Position numbers and translations under genes: made by a program
Notes under the pieces: generated by a model
The model's input: only the letters and a program-made list of their open reading frames with translations
Database searches by the model: none
What the model was told of the DNA's origin: nothing
Shown: one piece after another, positions 17,174-25,899 of the stretch
How the letters are laid out: each line of letters begins with the position of its first letter
How positions within the stretch are numbered: position 1 is the stretch's first letter
From: an uncultured Paracoccaceae bacterium
GTDB lineage: Bacteria; Pseudomonadota; Alphaproteobacteria; Rhodobacterales; Rhodobacteraceae
NCBI GenBank assembly: GCA_947487205.1
Contig: CANKVU010000011.1
Span: 62,001 to 126,000, forward strand
DNA: 64,000 nt
Direction: 5' to 3'

Positions 17174-18597
17174 GCTGCGATCTCCTTCTTGCGCGGCGTC
17201 TTGAGGGTCACGTCGCGCCCGCCGGCCTGGCTCCATTTCGGGATCGAGCCGTCCGCATAGCGCTCGTCGATGAAGGCGTCCACGAAGCCGCGGACCGGCA
17301 GGCCCGCAACGGCGCGGTGCAGAATGTGTTCGCTCACCGCATTCGCGTTCGCGATGACGTTCCGTATCCCCAATCTCTGTCCCTTCTCTGGCACGAACTC
17401 GTAGGCGGACTGGTATTTCTGGAATGCGTTCGCCGCGGCGTCCTGCGAGCGGTAGTAGATCGGCGAGATGAAGTCGGGATTGACCGAGTAGAGCTCCCCG
17501 ATCGTGCGGATATCCACATCGTTCAGGGTATTCACCAGCGTCGGCAGCACCATCGACCCGCTATCGCGGAACTTGATCGGGTTCGGCAACTTGGAGGCGA
17601 AATAGAGATACTCGTCCAAGCTGCCGAGATATGTGTGCAGCGTGGAGAGGTCGAATCCCTTCATCGTCTGCGGCACGATCAGCGTGTCGGCAGCCATGAC
17701 CGCGTTGACCTGCGCCAGACTGAGTGATGGGGCCGTGTCGATGACGATGATGTCGACGCATTCGGTCAGCGCGCGCTCGTAGGCGTGGTCGTCGAAGTTA
17801 CCCTCCGAGTCAGTCAGGTCTTCAGGGGCCGTCCTGGGTTGGAACCCCTTGTCCCACTCAGTAATCGCATCCCGCAGCATCCGGAAGATCTGTTTGTCTT
17901 CCGGGTTCTCCGACTGCGTCATCATATAAAGCGCGATATCCGCCACCTGGATCGAGGCGCCGCCCGGGATCAGCCGGATACCGGGCCAGGGCGTGGGCTT
18001 CCAGAAGCTGTTCATCCGGAGGGTGTCGTGCTTCGTCCTGCGCCGCACCGTCCCGTCGCGCGGCAAGCCCATGAAATCGGTGAAGGTCTCCACGTCGGGA
18101 TCGATGACCTCGACCTTGTCGTTGACGAAATAAAGCGAGCAGGTTGACTGAGGATCAGCATCGATTACGCCCACCCTAAGTCCATAGTATATCGCACAAA
18201 ACTGGGCGAAATGGGCCGAGCTGGAACTCTTGCCCGTCCCGCCCTTGAGCGAATTAAAGGTAATGACGGGCAGGGGGTCGCCGGTCCGGCGCCAAGGCAG
18301 GGTAAGGGTCCTGCTGTTCGGGTTCGCTGCCGCCATTGCGCGGACCTTCATCACATCTGCCAGCGAAAGGGTCTTCTCCCGCCCGCGGACCTCTCCCTTG
18401 GGAGCATCGGGACGCTTCAGCAGCGTGTAGAGCCAGCTCCGATCGCAACCAAGGATCTCGGCGGCTTCCAGCATGGTGATGCGACGCAAGATCCGGTTGC
18501 GCCTAGTTTGGTCGAGCCTGACCCTCGAGAACGCGTCGCTGACATAGTTCTGGGCCTGCTCCACGAAGTCGGGGATGCCCCCGAAGATGCCTGCCAT
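17170..18597 (-). CDS. parA: ParA partition ATPase with N-terminal HTH
   Basis: The 475-residue protein has an N-terminal helix-turn-helix around residues 40-85 (TMLEAAEILGCDRSWLYTLLKRP), the deviant Walker A KGGTGKS at residues 118-124, and a Walker B IIVIDTAPSL. This is the larger, type Ia-like ParA layout, in which the N-terminal domain represses the par operon. I chose the ATG at 18597, which has GGAGG six bases upstream; a start at 18663 lacks that support. The gene is first in the operon with parB. Confidence 0.93.
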   Translation of the reverse strand: MAGIFGGIPDFVEQAQNYVSDAFSRVRLDQTRRNRILRRITMLEAAEILGCDRSWLYTLLKRPDAPKGEVRGREKTLSLADVMKVRAMAAANPNSRTLTLPWRRTGDPLPVITFNSLKGGTGKSSSSAHFAQFCAIYYGLRVGVIDADPQSTCSLYFVNDKVEVIDPDVETFTDFMGLPRDGTVRRRTKHDTLRMNSFWKPTPWPGIRLIPGGASIQVADIALYMMTQSENPEDKQIFRMLRDAITEWDKGFQPRTAPEDLTDSEGNFDDHAYERALTECVDIIVIDTAPSLSLAQVNAVMAADTLIVPQTMKGFDLSTLHTYLGSLDEYLYFASKLPNPIKFRDSGSMVLPTLVNTLNDVDIRTIGELYSVNPDFISPIYYRSQDAAANAFQKYQSAYEFVPEKGQRLGIRNVIANANAVSEHILHRAVAGLPVRGFVDAFIDERYADGSIPKWSQAGGRDVTLKTPRKKEIAA

Positions 18598-20090
18598 ACT
18601 CGCCTCCTGGTGCCGGCCCTTTGCGAACCTGTTCACTGTGCTCCTTAGCCGAGCATTGCCCAACTTGGGGAGCCGATCAACACGTTTTGCAAGTTCGGGG
18701 CTTATTCGCGTCGACTAACGCCACGTCCCGTGACATCGATAGCGCACCATGCAGCACGTTTCGCCCGGTTCGGCCTCCATAATTGCTTGAACGGGCCCGC
18801 GCCGGTCCACCGGTTCGCGATCGGCAGGCCCATCCCTGAGGCGCATTCCTCGGTGACAGATCGAAACAGCTTTTTCGTTCTGCCAATCGCGAACAAGTAA
18901 CTGGGAATACAAAAAAACCGATGACCAGGTACTAGCTGGGGTTGCCCGTGTCAGCGGCGCCAAGCGAAGACAGATGGACTACCGGGCCGTTCCGGGGGGC
19001 ATAATCGCGCATGAAGGTATAGAACTGTCCGGCGGCGACCCCGGGACGGCTCGCGCCATCCTCCTAGGTCGCGGCGGTCGTATCGTTGTTGGTGCAGTAT
19101 TCGATGATGGACCCGGGAGTGGCCGCGCGCTCTGCCCGGCCGGCTACAACCAGGTCTAAAATGGCCCAGCTCTGTCCGTTGCGAGGCAGCGTAATGCCGG
19201 CAACATCGGTGACCCGGGCGCCGCCCGCGAAGAAATGCGCATAGTGGCCCGGCTAATCGTGGATCGGGGTCGTGAAGGCGCCGAGGTGATCGATCGCGAC
19301 GACGAGGTCCCTGCCGCCAGATCCAGAGTTAAGATCACAGCTGATCGGCGCGGCGCCCGAGTAACCATGATCGCTTGCCGCCTCGGCCTGGAAGCTGAGG
19401 CGGGGATGCGAGCGACCACGATATCGAACAGCTACGTGAGGGTTGTCTCTTCTCCGTCCGTAACTGCTATCTGGAGCCCGGGCCAAATCCCAGAGGTGAT
19501 GGACGGTCCAGTTACCGCGGCTGTTTCGGCGTTGAGGCACTCCAGGGCAACCCAGTCCGGCCAGGCCGCCCTGCCTTCAAGACTGGAGCTAGTCTCCATC
19601 GGGATCGTTGATATCGATCGGGATGCCCAAGGGCTACGATACAGCCTAGAGCGTTCGAGTGTCTGGCGCGCGGATGAGCTGGATCGGAGCATCGCCCCCG
19701 TCGGAGCCGACGAGCCGGTCCGCCATGGCCTGGTTCACCCCGCCGCACGAAGCCGAGAAGGACTCGGAGGCCTTGCTGCGGAGGCCGCCGCCGCTGGCGA
19801 TCGACACGACGGCGATGACCCACCAAAAGACCGTATCCGGCCAGGGCGGCTCCGCGACAGCCGTGAAGCGAAACGGGGTCTGAGTTGCGCATGCGCCGGT
19901 GCTCCTTCGTTGAAAGATACCCCCGGAACGCCAACGCCTGGCGAGGGCCACGTTCATGCTCAGGAACTACGCTCCACGGGTACTAAGCCCTAACCCCAGC
20001 TCGACGGTCTAGCCTGCCTCATGCCGCCCGGCGAAGGAGCTTTTTCGAGGCCATGCCACCGCCGGGCTGGAATCCTCAAACGGGCCTCGC
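18598..20090. other. About 1.5 kb without an intact gene
   Basis: The parAB promoter should lie just right of 18597. On the minus strand, roughly 19560 down to 18980, a protein-like reading appears in pieces separated by stops (HGYSGAAPISCDLN, GGARVTDVAGITLPRNGQSW, TPGSIIEYCTNNDTTAAT). It looks like a decayed gene, but I do not recognise the family. A plus-strand open frame at 19235-19993 has no recognisable features and is probably chance. Confidence 0.4.
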
Positions 20091-21221
20091 TCACTTCGCG
20101 GCCTTCGGGCGCTCAGGGATCGCCGCCCGCTGTCCGCGCACCCCCGCCCCGGTCTGCTTGCTAAGGTGCAACCTCGCGAGCCAGACCCGGTTCTGGAGCC
20201 GGCCCGCTTCCTGCCGATCTTCCAGCGGCGGAAGGCTGCCTTCCGCCGCAGTCCGGCAGCATTCAACGATCTGCTGTGGCGTGGAAAGGCGTCGCCAATG
20301 TGGCTCCCAGGCAGCGTCGAGCGCCGCCACTGAGGCATCGACGGCGCCCGGCGACTTGGCCACGCCGGCCAGCGCATCTGCGGCCAGCGCAATCTCTTTG
20401 CTATCAGCGTCCAGTCGGCGACGAGCCACGAAAGCCTCAAGCGCGTCGCGGCATCGGCTGCGCGCCTCGCTTGTGGAGAACAGGTCGATCCGAGCCCGGG
20501 CTGCCTCGGCAGCATCGATGACCTTGCGCAGCAGGGCGGGATCAGGATTGCCATAGACTGCGTCGAGTGGATCTCGATCGCAGGGCCGGAACCTTCGCCA
20601 AGCGGCTTCGTCCTCATTGCTCAAAACTACTTCCCGAGTCTGGGTTTTATGAATCTGGTTTATTGGACCCTCCGGGTCCATGCGGTCAGCCTGCTGAACA
20701 CGGCGTTCAAGGTTTTGAGCCGAGAATGTGGCGCTTCGGGAGGAGGAAGTCCCGTCGGTCGCCGTGCGCGCGATGGCGTCCCCGGGATCGACCTGGGAGG
20801 CGGGCTTCGGTTCGGGGCTGCGATCCGCCTCGTCGGGCACGCTGCGCGCCTCGTCGTTGCAGACCTTTTGGGCGTGTCGCAGCGAGGCCCAATGCGCCAG
20901 GAGGTCGCGCCAGCCAACGAGTGTGATCAGGAGGCGATAGTTGAAGCCGTTGCCATAGCGCTGCTTCTTGCAGTCGATCAGCCCAGCCTCCCGCAGCTCG
21001 CGGACATAGCCCGAGATCGAGCCCTTGCAGCGCTGCACGATCTCGCTGAGCTGCTCGTAGGAGCACCAGCTTCGCCCGCCCTCATCGGCATGCGCGCAGA
21101 AGGCAACGAGCAGCATCTTCGCCTGGGGGGAGATGGGGAGGTAGATCCAAGCGTCGGGAACGCGCACGAATCCACCTTTCATCCGGTTGGGGATGGTGGT
21201 CATGAGGCAAGCCGTCTCCAT
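20091..21221 (-). CDS. Winged-helix DNA-binding protein near replication gene
   Basis: The N-terminal 100 residues form a winged helix: FVRVPDAWIYLPISPQAK, then LLVAFCAHADEGGRSWCSYEQLSEIVQRCKGSISGYVREL. This resembles the helix-turn-helix domain of plasmid replication and repressor proteins. The remaining 270 residues are hydrophilic and unrecognised. It lies immediately downstream of the RPA initiator and in the same direction, so a role in replication or its control is likely but unproven. Start codons at 21221 and 21203 are equally plausible. Confidence 0.75.
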   Translation of the reverse strand: METACLMTTIPNRMKGGFVRVPDAWIYLPISPQAKMLLVAFCAHADEGGRSWCSYEQLSEIVQRCKGSISGYVRELREAGLIDCKKQRYGNGFNYRLLITLVGWRDLLAHWASLRHAQKVCNDEARSVPDEADRSPEPKPASQVDPGDAIARTATDGTSSSRSATFSAQNLERRVQQADRMDPEGPINQIHKTQTREVVLSNEDEAAWRRFRPCDRDPLDAVYGNPDPALLRKVIDAAEAARARIDLFSTSEARSRCRDALEAFVARRRLDADSKEIALAADALAGVAKSPGAVDASVAALDAAWEPHWRRLSTPQQIVECCRTAAEGSLPPLEDRQEAGRLQNRVWLARLHLSKQTGAGVRGQRAAIPERPKAAK

Positions 21222-21374
21222 CGGTTCAAAAACCGTTGCGGGTTGCCACCAGGTTCGTTAGGCTAAACATGTTGGAGCCGGATCTGGCTGCGGGCCTGTC
21301 GCCTGATGGTATTCATGGTTCGGTAAGGAAGCCTCGATCAGTTGGCGCTGATCGGGGCTTCGTTTTTTCTCGGA

Positions 21375-22442
21375 CTAAGGCATGTCGGCCTCCTGATCCT
21401 CGAAGAGGGGAAGGATCTCATCGCCCTCGTGCAGAAGGTTTGCGAGGGCCTGTCCGGGCGCCAGCCGTACGGTCGGCAAGCCATCCTGCCGGTCCTCCGG
21501 CAGGAGACAATCGATCGAGGGCAGGCTGCCGGGTCCCTTGGAGACGCGCAGGTAGACGTTCTCGAGCCGCGTCTGGCCATCGAGGGGATGGAAGCCGTCG
21601 GCGGCGCGCTTGCAAAGCTCCAAGGATACCAGACGGGACATGTCGGGACTGGCGGAGATCGCGGACATCGCGTTCTTTAGTGTCCTGGACTTGAACGAGC
21701 GCAGGTGGGCGCTGATCGGCACGCGGCGCCTGAGATCGTCGATCTGCATGTAGACGTCTTCACCCCGCGCATAGACAAGCTTGGCCAGGCAGATGTCGAA
21801 GATCCGCGAGATAGACGCGCCGGAGGAGGTGATCGCGCTGAACTGCTGATGGGTCATATCGAACCCTTCGTTCCGCGTGATCCAACTGAACGCATCCTCG
21901 CTGAGCGAGATCTTCAGGCGAACGAGTTCCTTGCCGCGCCCGGTCTGGCGCAGTTCCTCTTCGAAGGCGTCGATCCAGCGGAAATGCCGGCGCCGGGAAG
22001 TTTGCGCATTGACTGCTCGCTCCGCGATGATCCGTGCTGACAGGAGGCGGTTCAGCCGTTCATTGAGGCGACGATAGTCCGCCCCGCCCGCATGGGTTCC
22101 GCTGCCGTTGAGAAGGTCGAGGAGCTCCTGGCGATGAACGAGGATGTGGCGCGTCGGTCTGCCGCCCGACCGGATTACGTCGCGCACATGCGCGGCCAGC
22201 AGGTTAAGGATCTTGCGATCGAGCGCCGTGGGGAGGCGGAACTCCCCATCGCCCGATTGCATGGTGAGGATGCAGCCGTCGACCTCGGTCTGAAAAGATG
22301 TGGCCTCCGCCTGCTCCGTGAACATCGGAAGCAGCATCGTGTTGAGGTCATTGCGCACGCCGCCAATCGCGCGACGCTCTCCGCGGGAGCCTGCCTGTTC
22401 CGGTCTGCTCTGCTCTCCTGGAGACGGTTTTCTCTCCGTCAT
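21375..22442 (-). CDS. Replication initiator, RPA (PF10134) family
   Basis: The 355-residue protein resembles the replication initiator protein A family frequent on Rhodobacteraceae plasmids (also described as DnaA-like replicases). Recognisable parts are MLLPMFTEQAEATSF, the region TALDRKILNLLAAHVRDVIRSG, and RFFRWIDAFEEE-like and ITSSGASISRIFDICLAKLVYARGE segments. The start at 22442 is supported by AGGAG five bases upstream. Ten 28-bp iterons begin about 240 bases upstream, where such initiators bind, so this is probably the protein that fires the plasmid origin. Confidence 0.85.
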   Translation of the reverse strand: MTERKPSPGEQSRPEQAGSRGERRAIGGVRNDLNTMLLPMFTEQAEATSFQTEVDGCILTMQSGDGEFRLPTALDRKILNLLAAHVRDVIRSGGRPTRHILVHRQELLDLLNGSGTHAGGADYRRLNERLNRLLSARIIAERAVNAQTSRRRHFRWIDAFEEELRQTGRGKELVRLKISLSEDAFSWITRNEGFDMTHQQFSAITSSGASISRIFDICLAKLVYARGEDVYMQIDDLRRRVPISAHLRSFKSRTLKNAMSAISASPDMSRLVSLELCKRAADGFHPLDGQTRLENVYLRVSKGPGSLPSIDCLLPEDRQDGLPTVRLAPGQALANLLHEGDEILPLFEDQEADMP

Positions 22443-22678
22443 CGCTCCTGCCTGTTCCGACTGCTTTTATGTCTCGTTGCCATCAAGCAAAGCCGAACAG
22501 GGGCTTATCACGCAACAAGAAATAGGCACTTGCCCGCAAAACCGGTTGTCTTGGTCTATGTGAAGCGAAGTACTGCCCACAGCCGGTCGATCCGATAGCC
22601 TTGCAAATCAGGGGAATTCGGTCAGAGGCCGGCCAGGCCGCCGCGTGCTATTCAACACGTTGGACGATGGGTTTTGGA

Positions 22679-23200
22679 AAGCATGTCGTGCGGGCATTGC
22701 GCGACGTCTTGCGGAACTTTCCCGATCGCCCGCCGCGAATCTGTGCGCCCCTCCAGAATCGCAGAATCGGGAACAGTGTCACGCGATGCGGGCAGAGCGC
22801 GACATTCATGCGCGGGTATAGCCTGTTCCGGCACTGTCGCGAAATGCGGGCATGGCGCGACAGGATATCCGGATTCCAGTGTCTATGACGCGAGGCGGGC
22901 AACGCGCGACAGTGGAAATCACATCTTGGGCGATGTCGCAGGATGCGGGCAGAGCGCGACGGTTCGTGTCGCGGGATGCGGGCATCGCGCGACACTGGTC
23001 CAGCCGGAATCGTGGGTTGCGGGCGCGGCCCGACAGCCGGGCGGGCAATATGAGGAGCGTCGCAGGATGCGGGCACGGCGCGACAATGGGGCGGGACGCG
23101 CAACAAGACGCGGGCGCGTCGCGACACCGCTTCGTGTCAAGGGATACGGACGCTGCGGGCGATCGCGTCAGGCGTCGCGGTATGCGGGCACAGCGCGACG
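22679..23200 (+). repeat. oriV iteron array, ten 28-bp units
   Basis: The 28-base unit has three conserved blocks: TGTCGC, a central ATGCGGGCA, and GCGCGACA. The outer blocks are inverted relative to each other, so each unit is an imperfect palindrome. Units occupy 22679-22706, 22777-22804, 22835-22862, 22884-22911, 22934-22961, 22967-22994, 23008-23035 (weak), 23058-23085, 23099-23126 (weak) and 23173-23200. Five of the start-to-start steps are 41-58 bases, and one is 33. They lie upstream of the RPA gene, with an AT-richer stretch at about 22480-22560 between, as expected for an iteron origin. Confidence 0.88.
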
Positions 23201-23201
23201 T

Positions 23202-23470
23202 TTGGCATCGCGGACCGTTGCACCGAGTTCGTCTTTTGGCCCCACCTACAGGTCGAGGTCGGCACGCAAACCTGGTTTTGCGACGCATCCGCTCCTTGGC
23301 AGAAAGGCACCGTCGAGAACACCACCCGGCGCGCCCGAAGGTGGTTGCCATGCTAGGTCGATCCGACGACGGTCCCAGATCATGAATTGAAGATGATCTG
23401 CGACCGTCTCAACGCGCCACCCCGAAAGTGCCTCGGGTTGAAGACGCCCGCAGAAGTCGCGTTTCACGTA
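23202..23470 (+). pseudogene. IS30-family transposase C-terminal relic
   Basis: One frame reads TEFVFWPHLQVEVGTQTWFC, then SAPWQKGTVENTTRRARRWLP, a TAG at 23354, and DHELKMICDRLNAPPRKCLG with LKTPAEV. These are the terminal signatures of IS30 transposases, including the catalytic Glu in GTVEN. The N-terminal two thirds are absent. The relic begins within two bases of the last iteron, so an IS30 copy probably cut into the end of the origin. Confidence 0.85.
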
Positions 23471-23570
23471 GCGGTCACACGGGTGGATTCGATCGCCGAA
23501 GCCTTCCTGGACCAGCTTTTAGCTTGCTCGTCCCCCGAAACCCCGCCGTCGTACCACACGTGGTGGGAGT

Positions 23571-25889
23571 TCAGTCGTCTGTCCCCGATCTCGGCGCGCA
23601 TGATCCGGAAACCTGCGCCCGGGCCTTCGCGAGTGCGGACAAATCCGCAGGGCCGGCGGACAAATTTGTCCGGAAGGGTAGGGGGCTCGTCGGGGAGCCA
23701 TGGTTGCGCGGCTGATCTCCGTCTCGATCAGCCTTCGCAGCCGCCCCCTTGGCCTCGGGGGAAATCCGTCTCTCGGCCAACTGGGCCAGGATCTCTTCGT
23801 GCAAGTGGCTTTGCGCCACGGTGACGTGGCGGAGCTGCTTCTGGTAGGTCCGGTCCCTCTCAGCCGGCAGTTCCTCGGGGTCCGTCTTGTCCAGCGGGCG
23901 TTCCGATCCATGCTGGTCGTGTCGCCCCACTGGCTCGTCGGCCTCGGGCGGGGCGCGGTCCGCGGTACTCGGCGACGGGTCGTGATCGGTTGCGGCGGAC
24001 GTTTCAGGAGGGGCCTTGGTGACAGTTGACCCGTCCGTCTCGGCTTCCCCACGGACGTCGGCCGAGCTTGGAGTCGCGTCGACATCATGGGTCTCACTTG
24101 CCGGCACGCGCGCCTCGGCCGGCTCAGGCTTCGCCGGTACGCCGGGCACCGGGGGATCGCCCGCCTGCTGGCTGTAGATCCGCCTGAGCACCCGGTCCTC
24201 GAAATAGGTGACGCGATGCGCCAGCACGGGATTGCTGTTCTCGATAAGCGCGATGATCCGCCGGTTCCCGATCATGCGCACCTGTTCCGGCCGCATGAGG
24301 TCGAACCCTTCCTCCTTCTCGCTGTACGAGCTGGTCAGCTCGTTCGAGGACCATTGCGTCGAACGAGAGGCTCGGGTGAACTTTCCGATCGAAGCCGAGA
24401 TATACTCGGGCGTCTCCTTGTCGGAGGGCGACATGAAGATCTGGATGCCGCAGAGCCCCAGGAGTTCGTCGGCACCGTCCCGGCCATAGATCTTCCGGAC
24501 CGAGGCAATTGACTGGATGACGATCATCACACGCCCGCCGAACCCACGGAGCGTCGTCAGGGCGCGGATCAGGATGTCGAGCCTTCCAAGAGATACGAAC
24601 TCGTCCATGAGGAACAGGACCGGGAAGGGCTCGGTCGTCTCCTTCGGCTTGGATTTGCGGGGCCAGCGCAGCCGGTCTCGCATCCCCGACCTGGCTCGTT
24701 TGACAGGCTCGCGCTGTTGCAGGACGCCGATCGCCTGCTGGAACAGGACGCGCACCAAGGGTGCGAGAGGCTCGAGGTCGTTGGGCGAGACGGTGACGTA
24801 GACGGAAGTCCCGCGCCGTCGCATCTCTTCCACGCGGAAATCCGTCGCGGCGGTCGCGACGCGAACGGTCGGATCGGCCCAGAGCCCCAAGCCTCCCTCG
24901 AAGAGCACCGACATGTAGGATGACAGGACCTTGGCCTCGTAGCCGGCATATTGCCGGAGCAGGCCTGCGGCGTCAGCCATTCCGGCCTCCCGCGCCTCTT
25001 CCGCCATCATCGCGAGCGCCTTGAAGCTTCCGCCCTCGCGCGTGAGCGCGTCGTAGATGGCCGCGATTGCCGGCGTTTCCCGGTGGACCATCACGAGGGC
25101 TGTGGCCGCGAAGATATCGCGCGCGCCGCCAAGGAAGTTCTGTCCGTTGCCCCCGATCGTGATCAGGCTCGCGGCGACCCGCTTCGCTTCCTTCAGGCGT
25201 TCCTGCGGCGGCGCTTCGGCAACGTAGTCGAGCGGGTTGTAGCGATGAGTCCGCCCGTCGGCGGCATAGGGATCGAAGCGATAGACCACATCGCCCATGG
25301 CGCGGCGCCTGCGGGCGGTCTTCGCGAAGTTCTCGCCCTTCGGATCGAGGACGATCACCGATCCCCAATAGGTCAGCAGCGTCGGGATGACGATGCCGAC
25401 CCCCTTGCCGGCCCCGGAGGGCCCGTTCACGAGGCAATGGGGAATGGCATCCCGGGCGTCAGGAGTATTCTGGGAGGTCAGAAAGGGCTTTCGGCTGCGC
25501 GGCCCGCCGAGCTTGCCGAGGATCGGTCCGACCAGGCCGCCTTTGCCGGCACGGATCCGGACCGTCATGCCCTGACGCGCCAGTTCGCCGGGCCGCGCCC
25601 ATCTGGCGGAGCCGTGGCTGGTCAAAACCTTCCGGAATCCGAGAACCGGAGCGGCCACGGTCAGGATCGCCGCGACCCCGCTGCCCAGGATCACCGCCGT
25701 CCGAAACGGTTCCCCGAGGGCACCAATCTCATCCGGTGCGAAGGCGAGGATCGTGCCGAAGCCGATTGCCGACACGTCACCGCCCACGACCCAGGTGGCG
25801 TAGGCGCCGGCGACAAGGATCCCTAGCAGCACGCCAAGGACGAGCCCGCACAGCGCCAGCGTGGCGAGATCACGCAGATTCATTGCCAT
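23571..25889 (-). CDS. virD4: VirD4/TraG coupling protein
   Basis: The 772-residue protein has two N-terminal membrane helices (about residues 10-32 and 65-85), Walker A GPSGAGKG at 156-163, IVLDPKGEN, and Walker B VLFLMDEFVSLG. VirD4 is the inner-membrane ATPase that brings the relaxase-DNA complex to the VirB channel. The C-terminal 200 residues are Pro/Glu/Thr-rich and low in complexity. The start at 25889 follows GAGGG at good spacing, 10 bases after the relaxase stop; the longer open frame to 26474 lies inside the relaxase gene. Confidence 0.95.
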   Translation of the reverse strand: MAMNLRDLATLALCGLVLGVLLGILVAGAYATWVVGGDVSAIGFGTILAFAPDEIGALGEPFRTAVILGSGVAAILTVAAPVLGFRKVLTSHGSARWARPGELARQGMTVRIRAGKGGLVGPILGKLGGPRSRKPFLTSQNTPDARDAIPHCLVNGPSGAGKGVGIVIPTLLTYWGSVIVLDPKGENFAKTARRRRAMGDVVYRFDPYAADGRTHRYNPLDYVAEAPPQERLKEAKRVAASLITIGGNGQNFLGGARDIFAATALVMVHRETPAIAAIYDALTREGGSFKALAMMAEEAREAGMADAAGLLRQYAGYEAKVLSSYMSVLFEGGLGLWADPTVRVATAATDFRVEEMRRRGTSVYVTVSPNDLEPLAPLVRVLFQQAIGVLQQREPVKRARSGMRDRLRWPRKSKPKETTEPFPVLFLMDEFVSLGRLDILIRALTTLRGFGGRVMIVIQSIASVRKIYGRDGADELLGLCGIQIFMSPSDKETPEYISASIGKFTRASRSTQWSSNELTSSYSEKEEGFDLMRPEQVRMIGNRRIIALIENSNPVLAHRVTYFEDRVLRRIYSQQAGDPPVPGVPAKPEPAEARVPASETHDVDATPSSADVRGEAETDGSTVTKAPPETSAATDHDPSPSTADRAPPEADEPVGRHDQHGSERPLDKTDPEELPAERDRTYQKQLRHVTVAQSHLHEEILAQLAERRISPEAKGAAAKADRDGDQPRNHGSPTSPLPFRTNLSAGPADLSALAKARAQVSGSCAPRSGTDD

Positions 25890-25899
25890 GTCTGTCCCT

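Noticed and set aside
19235-19993. 252-codon plus-strand open frame
   Set aside because: It has no motif or coding-like composition and opposes a better, though broken, minus-strand reading.
22679-23200. Regularly spaced repeats as a CRISPR array
   Set aside because: Units are imperfect palindromes with gaps of 5-70 bases and sit at a replication initiator; there are no cas genes or uniform spacers.
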